Of a stretch of DNA of 64,000 nucleotides, positions 44,379 to 53,247 are shown piece after piece (the stretch's first letter is position 1; each line of letters opens with the position of its first letter). The DNA lies in NCBI GenBank assembly GCA_964498075.1, contig CAZCGA010000011.1, positions 15,151 to 79,150 of the forward strand, read 5' to 3'. A model generated the notes under the pieces. It searched no databases. It was given only the letters and a program-made list of their open reading frames with translations, and had not been told where the DNA came from. Made by a program: the position numbers and the translations under genes. The stretch comes from CAZCGA01 sp964498075. GTDB taxonomy: Bacteria; Desulfobacterota; Binatia; HRBIN30.

Positions 44379-45056
44379 TCAACGATCCTCCTCGTGGAGG
44401 CAGTCGCGCAGCGTGGTCGTGGCCCGGTGAATCAAGCTCTTCACTGCGGAAACCGAGCACGACAGACTGGCCGCGACTTCGGCGTACGACAGTCCCTGCG
44501 CTCGCGCCAGCAACAGGGCGGCGCGTTGCTGAGGTGGCAGCTGCGCCAAGGCGGCGCGTATTCTGTCGAGCCCTTCCCGGCTGATCAAGACGTCCTCGCT
44601 ACTGCGCGTGGGTGCCTCGACTTGCGGCGGTGGAGCATCGCTGTCATGGAGCGGCGAACTGTCAATCGACTGCATACGCCCGCGGTACTCGCCACGCCGG
44701 ACCTCGCTCAAGCACGCGTTGGTGACCATACGATACAACCAGGTCTTGAATCGCGCCCGCGGCGCATACCGCGCGCGAGTGCGGTAGATCTGCAAGAAGA
44801 CGTCCTGCACCAGTTCCTCGGCGCGCGCCCGCACCCCGATGAACTGTGCGGTGAAACCGACCGCTTCGGCGACATGCTTTTCGAACAGCCGCTGGAAGGC
44901 GGACCGGTCACCGCCCTGCACAGCAAGCATCAGTTGCACGTCCGGATCCTCCTCGAGGTTCACCGGCGCACTCGCATGCTCAAACGCACCACGCACCAAG
45001 AAGTTGCGCCGGCGCAGCAGGCGACCAAACCCCACTCTGGTCTCTGCGACCGACAT
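44379..45056 (-). CDS. ECF (RpoE-like) sigma factor
   Basis: A 225-residue ECF sigma. Region 2 (FQRLFEKHVAEAVGFTAQFI, then AEELVQDVFLQIYRTRARYA and FKTWLYRMVTNACLSEVRR) and region 4 (ALAQLPPQQRAALLLARAQG, then LSYAEVAASLSCSVSAVKSL) are intact, with a short linker of about 50 residues rich in Pro and Ser. A good TTGACA promoter lies upstream. Region 1 is missing, as in all ECF factors. Regulated genes are unknown; partners encoded downstream are the anti-sigma and DUF3106 proteins. Confidence 0.92.
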   Translation of the reverse strand: MSVAETRVGFGRLLRRRNFLVRGAFEHASAPVNLEEDPDVQLMLAVQGGDRSAFQRLFEKHVAEAVGFTAQFIGVRARAEELVQDVFLQIYRTRARYAPRARFKTWLYRMVTNACLSEVRRGEYRGRMQSIDSSPLHDSDAPPPQVEAPTRSSEDVLISREGLDRIRAALAQLPPQQRAALLLARAQGLSYAEVAASLSCSVSAVKSLIHRATTTLRDCLHEEDR

Positions 45057-45079
45057 CAATGGGGTCCTTTCACCGCTCG

Positions 45080-45108
45080 ATAGTGAGCGGACGGTGCAAC
45101 TCTGTCAA
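45080..45108 (-). promoter_or_regulatory. Promoter of the ECF sigma operon
   Basis: On the minus strand TTGACA (complement of 45103-45108), a 17-base spacer and CACTAT (complement of 45080-45085) give a perfect -35 box and a weak -10 box, with transcription starting about 20 bases before the sigma gene. The weak -10 could mean an activator or self-recognition by the ECF sigma. Confidence 0.4.
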
Positions 45109-45230
45109 CCCGCGCATTCTCCGGTGGAGCAGGGGGGGGCACTTGATACACTGCCCGCGTGAGCAGGGGCAACGCAGAACGACGAGACCGGACACACTCG
45201 CAAGCGTACCGTCATGAGTGTGGCTTACTG

Positions 45231-46982
45231 ATGGCGCGCCGGATCCCGGCTGCGGTCGGCTTGTTTCTGGGTTTCGTCGGCACCTCGGGAGCGTTCGAAT
45301 ACCTCTATCATCCGGAACGAATCTTTCTCTTTGATGCGTTCCTGACGGCCCAGGCCGCGGTTTGTTTGGCGCTGGTGATCTGCCGTCGGTGGTTCCTCCG
45401 CCACCACGCGGTGACATTCGCGGCCGCGGTGGCGGCGACGGCACTCGCGGGCCTCGTCATCGGTTACACCATCGCCGTGGATGGCAATCCCGAGCTGTTG
45501 GCGATCGCGCTGGTCTGTCTGCTCACCGGCCTGTCGCTGCTGCTCCCGTGGCGCGTGCGCGATCAAATCCAGGTGGCGGTCTTGGTGACCGTTGGGTTCG
45601 CCGTCTGCGTCATCACGAGCCCGGCACCCGCGGTGCCGCCGCTCTATCAATTGTTCGCGGTGTTTTCCGGAGCGTTCATCTCAGTGCTCGGTGCGCGGTA
45701 CCTCGACCTGCATCGGTTCGCGATATTCCGTGAGAGCATGCTCAAGGACGAAGCCGCGCAGGTGACGCGCGCCTTGGTGCGGATTGCAGGCGAGCTGAAC
45801 TCCTCACTCGAAGCGGGCACGGTGCTGGAGAACGTGGCGCGCAGCGCCCGTGACGCAGTGTCCTGTGATTGGAGCATCATCTTGCTGCGCAACCAGCCGA
45901 GCGAGGTCTTTCACATCGCTGCCGGCGTCAGCGAGCGGCCGGACCTCTTGGACGAGATCTCGGGACTGGAGTTCGCCCCCGCGACCTTTCCCATGGTCAA
46001 ACGACTCATCGCTGAGGACTTGATTGAAGTCTCGCAGGCGCACCCGCCCGATGAGATCACGGCTGCCATGATGGCGCATTTCAAGACGGGTTCGATGCTC
46101 GCTGCCACCATGTTGCGCGGCGCACACGTGGTCGGCTTGCTGGTGACCGGCTGGCTTGCCGAGACGAGTGCACGGCTGCCGCAGCAGCGCCGCCTGGTTC
46201 GCGGTATTGCCCAACACGCGGCGGTGGCGCTGGAAAACGCGCGTCTCGTGGCCGACTTGCGTCACGCCAACCGGATGAAGTCGGAGTTTGTCGCAACCAT
46301 GTCCCACGAGCTCCGCACCCCGCTCAACATCATCATCGGGTACAACGACTTGCTCGCCGAGGGGGCATTTGGCGGGTTGACGGATGAGCAGCGCGACATC
46401 GTTGAACGCGTGCGCCAGAACTCCGCGGACCTGCTGACGCTGATCGACGCGACCTTGGACGTCAACCGTCTGGAGGCCGGCCGGCTACCGATCGAGATCG
46501 ACGACATCCAACTCAACACGCTGCTCGCCGAGGTCCGCGCGGAGGTCGAGCGCTTGCCGCGCGCCGACGGTGTGGCGTTGGAATGGCACGTCCATCCGCG
46601 CGGTCGTGCCAACACAACGCTGCGTAGCGACCTGAGAAAGCTCAAGATCATTCTGCGTAATCTGATCGGCAACGCGCTCAAGTTCACCGAGCGTGGAAGC
46701 GTTGTTGTAACCGTCAACCAGCCCGACCACGGCTCCGTCGACTTCGCGGTCGCCGATACGGGCATCGGCATCCCGGCCGACGAGATGGGCAACATCTTCG
46801 GCATGTTTCAGCAAGTCAAGAATGAAGCGCGCCCAGCCAACGGCGTCGGCCTCGGGCTGTACATCGTCCAACGGTTTCTTGACCAGCTACACGGCAGCAT
46901 TCAGGTGCGCAGCACGGTCGGCGTCGGTACCACCTTCCAGATCCGCATCCCCCAAGCCGATGCGGATCGGCGCGCGGCCTAG
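45231..46982 (+). CDS. Membrane histidine kinase with a GAF domain
   Basis: About 583 residues from ATG 45231; GTG 45159 would add 24 uncharged-poor residues. Six or seven membrane helices (up to about residue 170) are followed by a GAF domain (about 175-335, DAVSCDWSIILLRN and AVALENARLV). The kinase core has SEFVATMSHELRTPLNIIIG, N box IGNALKFTERGSV, G1 DTGIGI and G2 ANGVGLGLYIVQ. No receiver domain and no adjacent regulator except the orphan receiver at 42.8 kb. Its layout resembles the kinase at 14.4 kb, so both may share a partner. Confidence 0.88.
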   Translation: MARRIPAAVGLFLGFVGTSGAFEYLYHPERIFLFDAFLTAQAAVCLALVICRRWFLRHHAVTFAAAVAATALAGLVIGYTIAVDGNPELLAIALVCLLTGLSLLLPWRVRDQIQVAVLVTVGFAVCVITSPAPAVPPLYQLFAVFSGAFISVLGARYLDLHRFAIFRESMLKDEAAQVTRALVRIAGELNSSLEAGTVLENVARSARDAVSCDWSIILLRNQPSEVFHIAAGVSERPDLLDEISGLEFAPATFPMVKRLIAEDLIEVSQAHPPDEITAAMMAHFKTGSMLAATMLRGAHVVGLLVTGWLAETSARLPQQRRLVRGIAQHAAVALENARLVADLRHANRMKSEFVATMSHELRTPLNIIIGYNDLLAEGAFGGLTDEQRDIVERVRQNSADLLTLIDATLDVNRLEAGRLPIEIDDIQLNTLLAEVRAEVERLPRADGVALEWHVHPRGRANTTLRSDLRKLKIILRNLIGNALKFTERGSVVVTVNQPDHGSVDFAVADTGIGIPADEMGNIFGMFQQVKNEARPANGVGLGLYIVQRFLDQLHGSIQVRSTVGVGTTFQIRIPQADADRRAA

Positions 46983-48556
46983 TCGTGCACCATCTTCTCC
47001 GGACAACCGCGACGCAGCCACCCCCACAGTCCGGGACCCTGGGGCTGCGGCAACAGCCACGGTTCGGGAATGATGATCCGGCCCGGCCTCGACTCCACGG
47101 CATCAATCGCATCGGACATCCGCACACGATACCGTGCACACAAGAACACCTCGTGGGCGCGGCCCGTTTCGAAGACCATCTGGGTGACACCGTTCTGCGG
47201 TACGACAACCTCGTCGAGCCGCTGGTGCTCCGCAACCACACTCATCGTAAACAGCCAACGGGCTGCAGCAAGTGAGAAGCTATCGAAGAAGCGAAATTCC
47301 TCGCTGCGCCGCACCAGCGTCGTCGTTGAGACCAGGTGCACGACCATCAGCGCGCCCACCAGCGCCCACGGACCGAGCACCGACAGACGCGGCAGCAGCC
47401 GGGCGAACCCGACAAGCGCCAGAGCCATGCCGAGCGCGGCGATGCCGACGTAATACGAGTACAGGTGCGCGGGTAGCAAGAGGACGGGGCCGAGCGCCAG
47501 AACGAACATGTCAAGCCCGAACGTTGCGACTCGTAAGGGCCGCGTCGTCCATCGCCCGGCCACAACGCACCCCGTGGACAGGGCACTGAGCCCCGCCAGC
47601 AGGCATCCGACAGTCAAGACCCAGGCCTCCGAACCCAGCAAGCCGTACGCGCAGTCAATGCTGAACCCGACGTATTGGCCAAGCTGTCGGAGCACCGACA
47701 GGGGATTCAAACTGATGCCGTAGCCCGCCTGGACATACGCGCGGCCGGCTGGATTCGGAAAATCGAGGGGAAGCCAATGGCGCAGATAGTAGAGCTTCGC
47801 CCCGACGTATGATGCGCCGATGACGTAGAAGATGGCTTGCTCGCGCGCGATGCGGCGCCAGTCGGGCGAGGGCTCCAAGACGATTGCCGCCGTCGTGAGG
47901 ACGAGCGGCAGGCTCACTGCGTGCTCGCTCGCGAGCAGCGCGACGACGAACAGCGTGAGCGTGATCGGCACGCGCCACGCGCTGTCGAGGCGCATCCAGA
48001 CCCACAGTGCCAAGAAATAGAAGAATGCCGTGCCGGTCACAGTAAACAGCGCCATCCAGCACACCGCGATTGCATGCCCCGGCGCGGTGGCGTAAACGAG
48101 CGCTGTCGCCAGCGCCAGCGCGTGCGACAAGAAGAGACGGTCGGCGATCCCATAGACCAGGAGCGCGTTGAAGATGTGGAAGGCGATTTGCGCGGCGTGG
48201 TACCCTGCGGGGTCGTAGCCGAAGAACTGGTGCAAGAGATAGAAATACAGCAGGGTTGAGACTGGCCGATAGAGCAAGAAGCCGTTCACGGGTGCCAGGA
48301 ACTGGGTGAGATCTCTGGGCGATCGGATGTCGATCCGATCCGCGGCCGCCAGCACCCAGAAGTCGTCGTAGTGGAAGAAGCTGTTCAAACAGTGGTGATA
48401 TGACCAGAGATACAGTGCCGTCAGGGAGACTCCGGCAACGGCGAGCCACGCCACCGTGCGCCACCCAGACGTCCGCCGGAGAGGTCGTACGTCGTCCGCA
48501 TCGGCCGTAGGCACGCTCGCGACGATTGCGGTCGGTTCAGCCAAAGTCAACGCCAA
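46979..48556 (-). CDS. Polytopic membrane protein, GT-C-like
   Basis: About 525 residues with roughly ten membrane helices. An early acidic motif FFHYDDFWVLA after the first helix resembles the catalytic acidic pair of GT-C glycosyltransferases (PMT, OST type). Further motifs are ATAPGHAIAVCWMALFTVTG and a large C-terminal extracytoplasmic loop. Substrate unknown. It overlaps the histidine-kinase 3' end by four bases on the opposite strand. It could equally be a membrane protein of unknown type; GT-C membership is a moderate inference. Confidence 0.55.
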   Translation of the reverse strand: MALTLAEPTAIVASVPTADADDVRPLRRTSGWRTVAWLAVAGVSLTALYLWSYHHCLNSFFHYDDFWVLAAADRIDIRSPRDLTQFLAPVNGFLLYRPVSTLLYFYLLHQFFGYDPAGYHAAQIAFHIFNALLVYGIADRLFLSHALALATALVYATAPGHAIAVCWMALFTVTGTAFFYFLALWVWMRLDSAWRVPITLTLFVVALLASEHAVSLPLVLTTAAIVLEPSPDWRRIAREQAIFYVIGASYVGAKLYYLRHWLPLDFPNPAGRAYVQAGYGISLNPLSVLRQLGQYVGFSIDCAYGLLGSEAWVLTVGCLLAGLSALSTGCVVAGRWTTRPLRVATFGLDMFVLALGPVLLLPAHLYSYYVGIAALGMALALVGFARLLPRLSVLGPWALVGALMVVHLVSTTTLVRRSEEFRFFDSFSLAAARWLFTMSVVAEHQRLDEVVVPQNGVTQMVFETGRAHEVFLCARYRVRMSDAIDAVESRPGRIIIPEPWLLPQPQGPGLWGWLRRGCPEKMVHD

Positions 48557-48562
48557 CCGGCG

Positions 48563-48883
48563 TCAACGGGACCGCGCTCGCTTGCGTTGTCCGCCGCGGC
48601 GCGCTGTCCCGCGGCGCGCCACGCGGGCTGGTTTCTGAACCTTCTTGGGCACGGCAATCCGCCGGAGAAGCTGGTATTTCAGCTTACTCGCCAGCTGCCC
48701 AAATAGCATGCTCAAGCGGTCAGTATCGTGACGGCGGATGGCTTCCTCGATCCGCTGACGGTGGTCGTCGAGATAGGTGATCTGATAGGCCCGCTTCTGC
48801 AGCCGAATGCGTTCCGGGACCTTAGCACGTGCCTGGATGATGCGCACGATCTCATGCAAGATGGCCAAGTCAACCCGCGGCAC
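48563..48883 (-). CDS. Small basic protein of unknown function
   Basis: A 106-residue protein from GTG 48883 with a GAGGGG site 7 bases before it. The first 70 residues are helical (AILHEIVRIIQARAKVPERI, then DRLSMLFGQLASKLKYQLLR) and the last 30 are Arg/Lys-rich (ARRGTARRGGQRKRARSR), suggesting nucleic-acid or ribosome binding. No family recognised. The membrane-protein gene on the same strand starts 6 bases after its stop. Confidence 0.5.
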   Translation of the reverse strand: MPRVDLAILHEIVRIIQARAKVPERIRLQKRAYQITYLDDHRQRIEEAIRRHDTDRLSMLFGQLASKLKYQLLRRIAVPKKVQKPARVARRGTARRGGQRKRARSR

Positions 48884-49028
48884 CGATCAACCCCTCTGTT
48901 CCCTCAGACTCCGCTAAGCTCCCCGAAAAGAGCGCTTTTTTAGCACGAATCCGCGGGATCGCAAAGGACAAAATCGGGCAGGTCACCCCGCCTCGGGTCG
49001 CGGCCGAAGCAACCGCTACAGCGCAGGC

Positions 49029-49475
49029 TTACATGCCTCGTAGACGGCGTTCCTGCGCTTCCTGGTCCGATTTGCAATCGATACAGAGCGTCGTGACCGG
49101 TCGTGCCCGCAACCGATCGAGGCCGATGGGGTTCTCACAGGCCTCGCACAGGCCGTAGCTGCCGTCCGTAATGCGTTGCAGTGCGTCATCAATTTTGGTC
49201 AGCAGCTTGCGTTCCCGGTCGCGAATTCGCAACATAGCGTTGCGGTTGGATTCGAGCGAGGCGCGATCGGTGGGATCCGGGAAGTTCTCCTTACTATCGG
49301 TCATGCCGCCTACGGTTCGCTCGGCTTCGTCCAGCAACTCCTGCCGTCGGGCTACCAACAGCCGATGGAACAGTTTCAGCTGCCGTTGATTCACTCGTCT
49401 GCCTCCGGAGGTTTGGGTTCCTACCACCGCCCCTTCACTCTGTAAAGCTTCCGTTGTGCCTTCGACCGTTTTCAT
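49029..49475 (-). CDS. dksA: DksA/TraR-type zinc-finger regulator
   Basis: About 148 residues. The DksA coiled coil has its acidic tip (ENFPDPTDRAS), which reaches into RNA polymerase, and the C4 zinc finger is CEACENPIGLDRLRARPV followed by LCIDCK. DksA modulates transcription with ppGpp. The start ATG 49475 is preferred; GTG 49484 would add three residues. It is divergent from the next gene, with only 58 bases between. Confidence 0.92.
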   Translation of the reverse strand: MKTVEGTTEALQSEGAVVGTQTSGGRRVNQRQLKLFHRLLVARRQELLDEAERTVGGMTDSKENFPDPTDRASLESNRNAMLRIRDRERKLLTKIDDALQRITDGSYGLCEACENPIGLDRLRARPVTTLCIDCKSDQEAQERRLRGM

Positions 49476-49533
49476 CGCACTCACTCACACCCGGTCTTGC
49501 AGCCTCGCCACATCAAGGAGTACTCTGCGTTCC

Positions 49534-50304
49534 GTGCGCGTCGATCTGCGCACCATCGATCGTGACGTCCACGATGTGGTAGTTCTCTTAAACCACATCG
49601 ACGGTGTCACAACGCGAGCTAGCTGCCAGGGCGCCGGGGAGCACGCCGGGCTGCATCGTCACGCCGCCGCAGCGTATGTCCTGTTCCGGCACGCCCTGCC
49701 CCTGCGGCTGCAGGAGTTTCTCGTCGCCCACCTCGGCGCGGTAGCCCGCATCGAGGACACCGGAATCTACAGTCGCTGGCCGGCCCGGAACACCGCGTTC
49801 CTGGATCAGCTCTTGACCACGGCACGTACCTACCTCGACCGACAGCGTCCTGGGTACAGCCACCACAAGAGCTGGCCGCTCTCCCGGTTGCGGGCCCGTC
49901 TGGCACGGCCGATCGCGCGCGCGCAGGAAGTCCACGTCGTCCTGTGCCGGGACTGCGAAGATTTCAGCTTTGAGCCGCACCCGCCCTCACATGACCGACT
50001 TCCAGTGCTATCGCTGCCGCCGAACCAAGAGGCGGTGTGGTTCGCAGAGTTCGTGCGCCAGCCGCGCAACGCCCTCGACCCCTCACTCATCGCGGCAGAC
50101 GGGTGGCCGCAGCTGCTCGCACGCACCAAGCGCGGTGAGTTCGGCACCGCCTTCCAGCGACGCTGGCTGCGCCATCGAGCCGTGATGATTGCCGACCTGA
50201 CGACCCACCAACTCCGAGCTGGCGTCGCAACTCTGCGACGCCAAGGGGCGGACTTCGATTTCTTCTACGACGACACGCACGCCGTCGTCAGATGGAACTT
50301 CTAA
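49534..50304 (+). CDS. Protein of unknown function with a TYW3-like cysteine motif
   Basis: About 256 residues from GTG 49534 (earlier GTG or ATG codons exist). The start reads VDLRTIDRDVHDVVVLLNHIDGVTTRASCQG, split here at the cysteine: the short segment THR-Ala-Ser-Cys-Gln-Gly recalls the SCSGR-type site of TYW3-like proteins, but the similarity is weak. The rest is rich in His, Arg and Trp, with an HVVLCRDCEDF pair of cysteines. No function can be named. It could be an RNA-modification-type enzyme; this is speculation. Confidence 0.5.
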   Translation: MRVDLRTIDRDVHDVVVLLNHIDGVTTRASCQGAGEHAGLHRHAAAAYVLFRHALPLRLQEFLVAHLGAVARIEDTGIYSRWPARNTAFLDQLLTTARTYLDRQRPGYSHHKSWPLSRLRARLARPIARAQEVHVVLCRDCEDFSFEPHPPSHDRLPVLSLPPNQEAVWFAEFVRQPRNALDPSLIAADGWPQLLARTKRGEFGTAFQRRWLRHRAVMIADLTTHQLRAGVATLRRQGADFDFFYDDTHAVVRWNF

Positions 50305-50349
50305 ACCGGAGTCGGTGCGTGGATCTACCGCTTCGCCGGCGACGAAATT

Positions 50350-51528
50350 TCAGCCCGCGGCAACCTGTGCCGCGCCACCGTTCAGGTATTCGTGCGTCTG
50401 GGAACGCGCCCAGCGGTCGGCCGCCAGCAACGTCTCGAGGTCCTCGGCCGCAGTCGGTGCGTGGGCATCCAACACTCGACGCAAAATGCGCGGAACATCC
50501 AGGAACGCGATCGTGCCTGCCAGAAAGGCTTCCACAACCACCTCGTTCGCCGCGTTGAGTACGGCCGGGAGTGTCCCTCCGGTCCGTAAAGCGCGATAGG
50601 CCAGCGCCAGGCACGGAAACTGAGACAGGTCGGGCTCGGCAAACTCCAGACGTGCCGCCCGCGGCAGGTCCAGCGCCGGAAGATGATCCATGGACAACCG
50701 TTCCGGAAACGCCAGGATGTAGGAAATGGGTATCGACATGTCCGGAATTCCCATCTGGGCGAGGACCGACCCATCGATGTACTCGACCATCGAGTGCACG
50801 ATGCTCTGCGGATGAATGACGACGTCGATCTGCTCCGGCGGCAGGCCGAACAGCCAGTGCGCCTCGATCACCTCCAACCCCTTGTTCATCAGCGTGGCCG
50901 AATCGATGGTGATCTTGTCACCCATCTTCCAGATCGGATGGCGAAGGGCATCATCGCGCGTGACGGTTTGCAGCTCGTTCGGCGAACAACGCAGAAACGG
51001 GCCGCCCGACGCGGTGAGAATGATCCGCCGCACGTCGTCGCGGCGATGCCCCCGCAACGCTTGGAAGATCGCGTTGTGCTCGCTGTCGAGCGGGAACAGG
51101 TTCACGCCCGCCTTCCGGGCCGCACGCGTGACCAACTCACCCGCGACGACGAGCACCTCCTTGTTGGCCAACGCCAGGTGCTTGCCGGCCTCGATGGCGC
51201 GTAGCGTCGGCACGAGGCCTAGCGCGCCGACTAACGCCGACACCACCAGCTCGGCCTGGGGCGCCGTCGCCACCGCATCCAAGCCGTCAGCGCCGCACGC
51301 GATCTCGCCGCGGTACTCGGGAACCCGCGCGCGCAACTCACGCGCCGCCGCCTCGTCGCGTACCGCCACGAGCGCCGGGGCGAAACGGCGCACCTGCTGC
51401 GCCAGACGGACGACGTTCTTACCCGCAGCGAGCGCACTCACTGCGAAGCGATCCGGAAAACGCGCAACGAGGTCGAGCGTGGTCACCCCGATGGACCCGG
51501 TGCACCCGAGGATGGCGAGCCGCTTCAT
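50350..51528 (-). CDS. dxr: 1-deoxy-D-xylulose-5-phosphate reductoisomerase
   Basis: A 392-residue enzyme of the MEP isoprenoid pathway, converting DXP to MEP with NADPH. It has the N-terminal LAILGCTGSIGVTTLDLV dinucleotide motif, LANKEVLVVAGELV, and the metal/substrate motifs PLDSEHNAIFQAL and WKMGDKITIDSATLMNKGLE, plus HPQSIVHSMVEYIDGSVLAQ. ATG 51528 is preferred over the start at 51570. It stands apart from uppS and cdsA, the genes often found beside it. Confidence 0.96.
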   Translation of the reverse strand: MKRLAILGCTGSIGVTTLDLVARFPDRFAVSALAAGKNVVRLAQQVRRFAPALVAVRDEAAARELRARVPEYRGEIACGADGLDAVATAPQAELVVSALVGALGLVPTLRAIEAGKHLALANKEVLVVAGELVTRAARKAGVNLFPLDSEHNAIFQALRGHRRDDVRRIILTASGGPFLRCSPNELQTVTRDDALRHPIWKMGDKITIDSATLMNKGLEVIEAHWLFGLPPEQIDVVIHPQSIVHSMVEYIDGSVLAQMGIPDMSIPISYILAFPERLSMDHLPALDLPRAARLEFAEPDLSQFPCLALAYRALRTGGTLPAVLNAANEVVVEAFLAGTIAFLDVPRILRRVLDAHAPTAAEDLETLLAADRWARSQTHEYLNGGAAQVAAG

Positions 51529-51604
51529 AGCTGGTGGCCGGTTCCTAGCACAATTCCACAGCGCGGGCACCAGCGTGGTGGACGGAGAGCCTGCCGCGGC
51601 TGAA

Positions 51605-52789
51605 TCAGAATAGCCGGTCCCACAGGGACGTCTGCTTCTCCACCGACTCCGCCGCCAGCGCGGGCACCTTGCCGATCACGGCATCCCCTTCCTTGACGAC
51701 GACTTCCCCGATAAGCGCCTTGGCGGCCAGCGGTGCCCGGACATCGCCCGACGAGGCGAGCTCGAGCGAGAACTTGCGCTTTTCGCCGCGCTTCGCCAGC
51801 ACGGTGACGTTGCCACCCGCAATGACACGCACAAAGCGCGGCGTGCCGCCCTTCACCGCCAGGTCGCTGGCAACGGTGTCGCCTTCCTTGACGGCCACCA
51901 GCGCTTTGTAGTCCGCGAAGCCCCTGTTCAACAGCTTGGCGGCCTCGGCGAAGCAGGCGTGCTTCTCTCCGGCGCCGAGGATGACTGCGATGAGTCGCAA
52001 ACCTTCGCGCTGCGCGGTCGCAGTGACATTGAAGCCGGCTTCCCGATAGTAGCCGGTCTTCAAACCGTCCACCCAATTGGTCTCCCGCACCAGCCGGTTC
52101 GTGTTCGTCAGCGTCATCGATCCCTGGCGAAACGGCGCCTCCTTGGCGCCCGACCACTTGAGGATCTCGGGGAACTTGACCAGCTCGCGCGCCAGCTGCG
52201 CCAGGTCGTACGCGCTACTGATGTCCGGCTTCTGACCCTTACCCGGCGGCAATCCATGCACGCTGTGGTAGACGGTGTCGCGCATGCCCAGCTCCTTGGC
52301 GCGCTCGTTCATCAGGTCCACAAACGCGTCACTGGACCCGGCCACCGCCTCGGCAACGGCGACAGCGGCGTCGTTGGCCGAATGGATGACGATCGCCCGC
52401 ATCATCTCCGAAAGCGGGAAGACCTCTCCTTGCTTAAGGTAGACCTGCGAACCACCGATCTTGCTGGCCCAGGCAGAAGTGGGAATCGGATCGTCCCAGT
52501 GCAAGCTCCCGTCGCGCACCCGTTCGGCGACCAGCAACATCAGCATCATCTTGGTCATCGATGCCGGCGGGTTCTGCCGATGTGGATCCTTCTCGACAAG
52601 CACCGTTCCGGTATCGGCATCCATCAGTATTGCCGCCCGATACGACTCGCTCGCGGCCGCGGACGACGCCGCGTTTGGATCCGGCGCCCGCAGCGCAATC
52701 CGACGGGCCTCTCCCCGTCCAGGACCCAGCACGAGGATGACCTCGATCATCGCAACCACCGCCACCCGCGACCACCACCAGCGTTTCAT
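51605..52789 (-). CDS. dacA: D-alanyl-D-alanine carboxypeptidase (PBP5/6 family)
   Basis: A 394-residue exported serine carboxypeptidase that trims the peptidoglycan pentapeptide. A signal peptide starts MKRWWWSRVAVVAMIEVILV. The catalytic motifs are SxxK in ASMTKMML, SxN in IHSANDAA and KTG in DGLKTGYY. A C-terminal beta domain of PBP5 type (GGTPRFVRVIAGGNVTVLAK) ends with a hydrophobic residue pattern rather than a clear amphipathic anchor. ATG 52789 follows an AGGAGG site and overlaps the stop of the next gene upstream (ATGA). Confidence 0.93.
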   Translation of the reverse strand: MKRWWWSRVAVVAMIEVILVLGPGRGEARRIALRAPDPNAASSAAASESYRAAILMDADTGTVLVEKDPHRQNPPASMTKMMLMLLVAERVRDGSLHWDDPIPTSAWASKIGGSQVYLKQGEVFPLSEMMRAIVIHSANDAAVAVAEAVAGSSDAFVDLMNERAKELGMRDTVYHSVHGLPPGKGQKPDISSAYDLAQLARELVKFPEILKWSGAKEAPFRQGSMTLTNTNRLVRETNWVDGLKTGYYREAGFNVTATAQREGLRLIAVILGAGEKHACFAEAAKLLNRGFADYKALVAVKEGDTVASDLAVKGGTPRFVRVIAGGNVTVLAKRGEKRKFSLELASSGDVRAPLAAKALIGEVVVKEGDAVIGKVPALAAESVEKQTSLWDRLF

Positions 52790-53028
52790 GTTCCGGTTCC
52801 TCCTTCGTTGCCCCCTATCGACAGCAGTTGCTGCTCGAGCGTCGCCAGCCACAGATCGAACGGCACGTCGGCAGCGACGATGATTTCAAACTTCCTGGTG
52901 GGCAGGCGCCGCACGCTTCCCGGCGTCGCCGGTCGCAAAGGGATCACCACCGCCTCACGCGAAATCCCGAGGCGATCGAGCACGGCGAAGATTTGCTCGA
53001 TCTCTTTGAGGGTGATGGTTTTCAGCAC
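52786..53028 (-). CDS. Small protein of unknown function before dacA
   Basis: An 80-residue protein from GTG 53028. It reads MLKTITLKEIEQIFAVLDRL, GISREAVVIPLRPA and KFEIIVAADVPFDLWLATLEQQL, with an alpha-beta pattern and no membrane helix. Its stop overlaps the dacA start (ATGA), so it is translationally coupled to it. No known family was recognised. The 219 bases before it (53029-53247) hold no gene I could support. Confidence 0.55.
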   Translation of the reverse strand: MLKTITLKEIEQIFAVLDRLGISREAVVIPLRPATPGSVRRLPTRKFEIIVAADVPFDLWLATLEQQLLSIGGNEGGTGT

Positions 53029-53247
53029 GGGTCGGGACCAGAACTGCTGCGCTCACTGTCGCCCATATCCGCCCTCACATCCCCTGCACCAACCACCCTG
53101 CGGCACCCATCTTCTACCAGATGCGTTCGACCTCAGGAAGTGAAGAAACGACAAGCGGGCCGCGTCGCGCGGGGTCGACCGGAGAGTCGCTTGCCGCGCG
53201 CTCCCCTGACAACGCTACTGTCGTCCACGCACACGCGTCCCTCGCCG

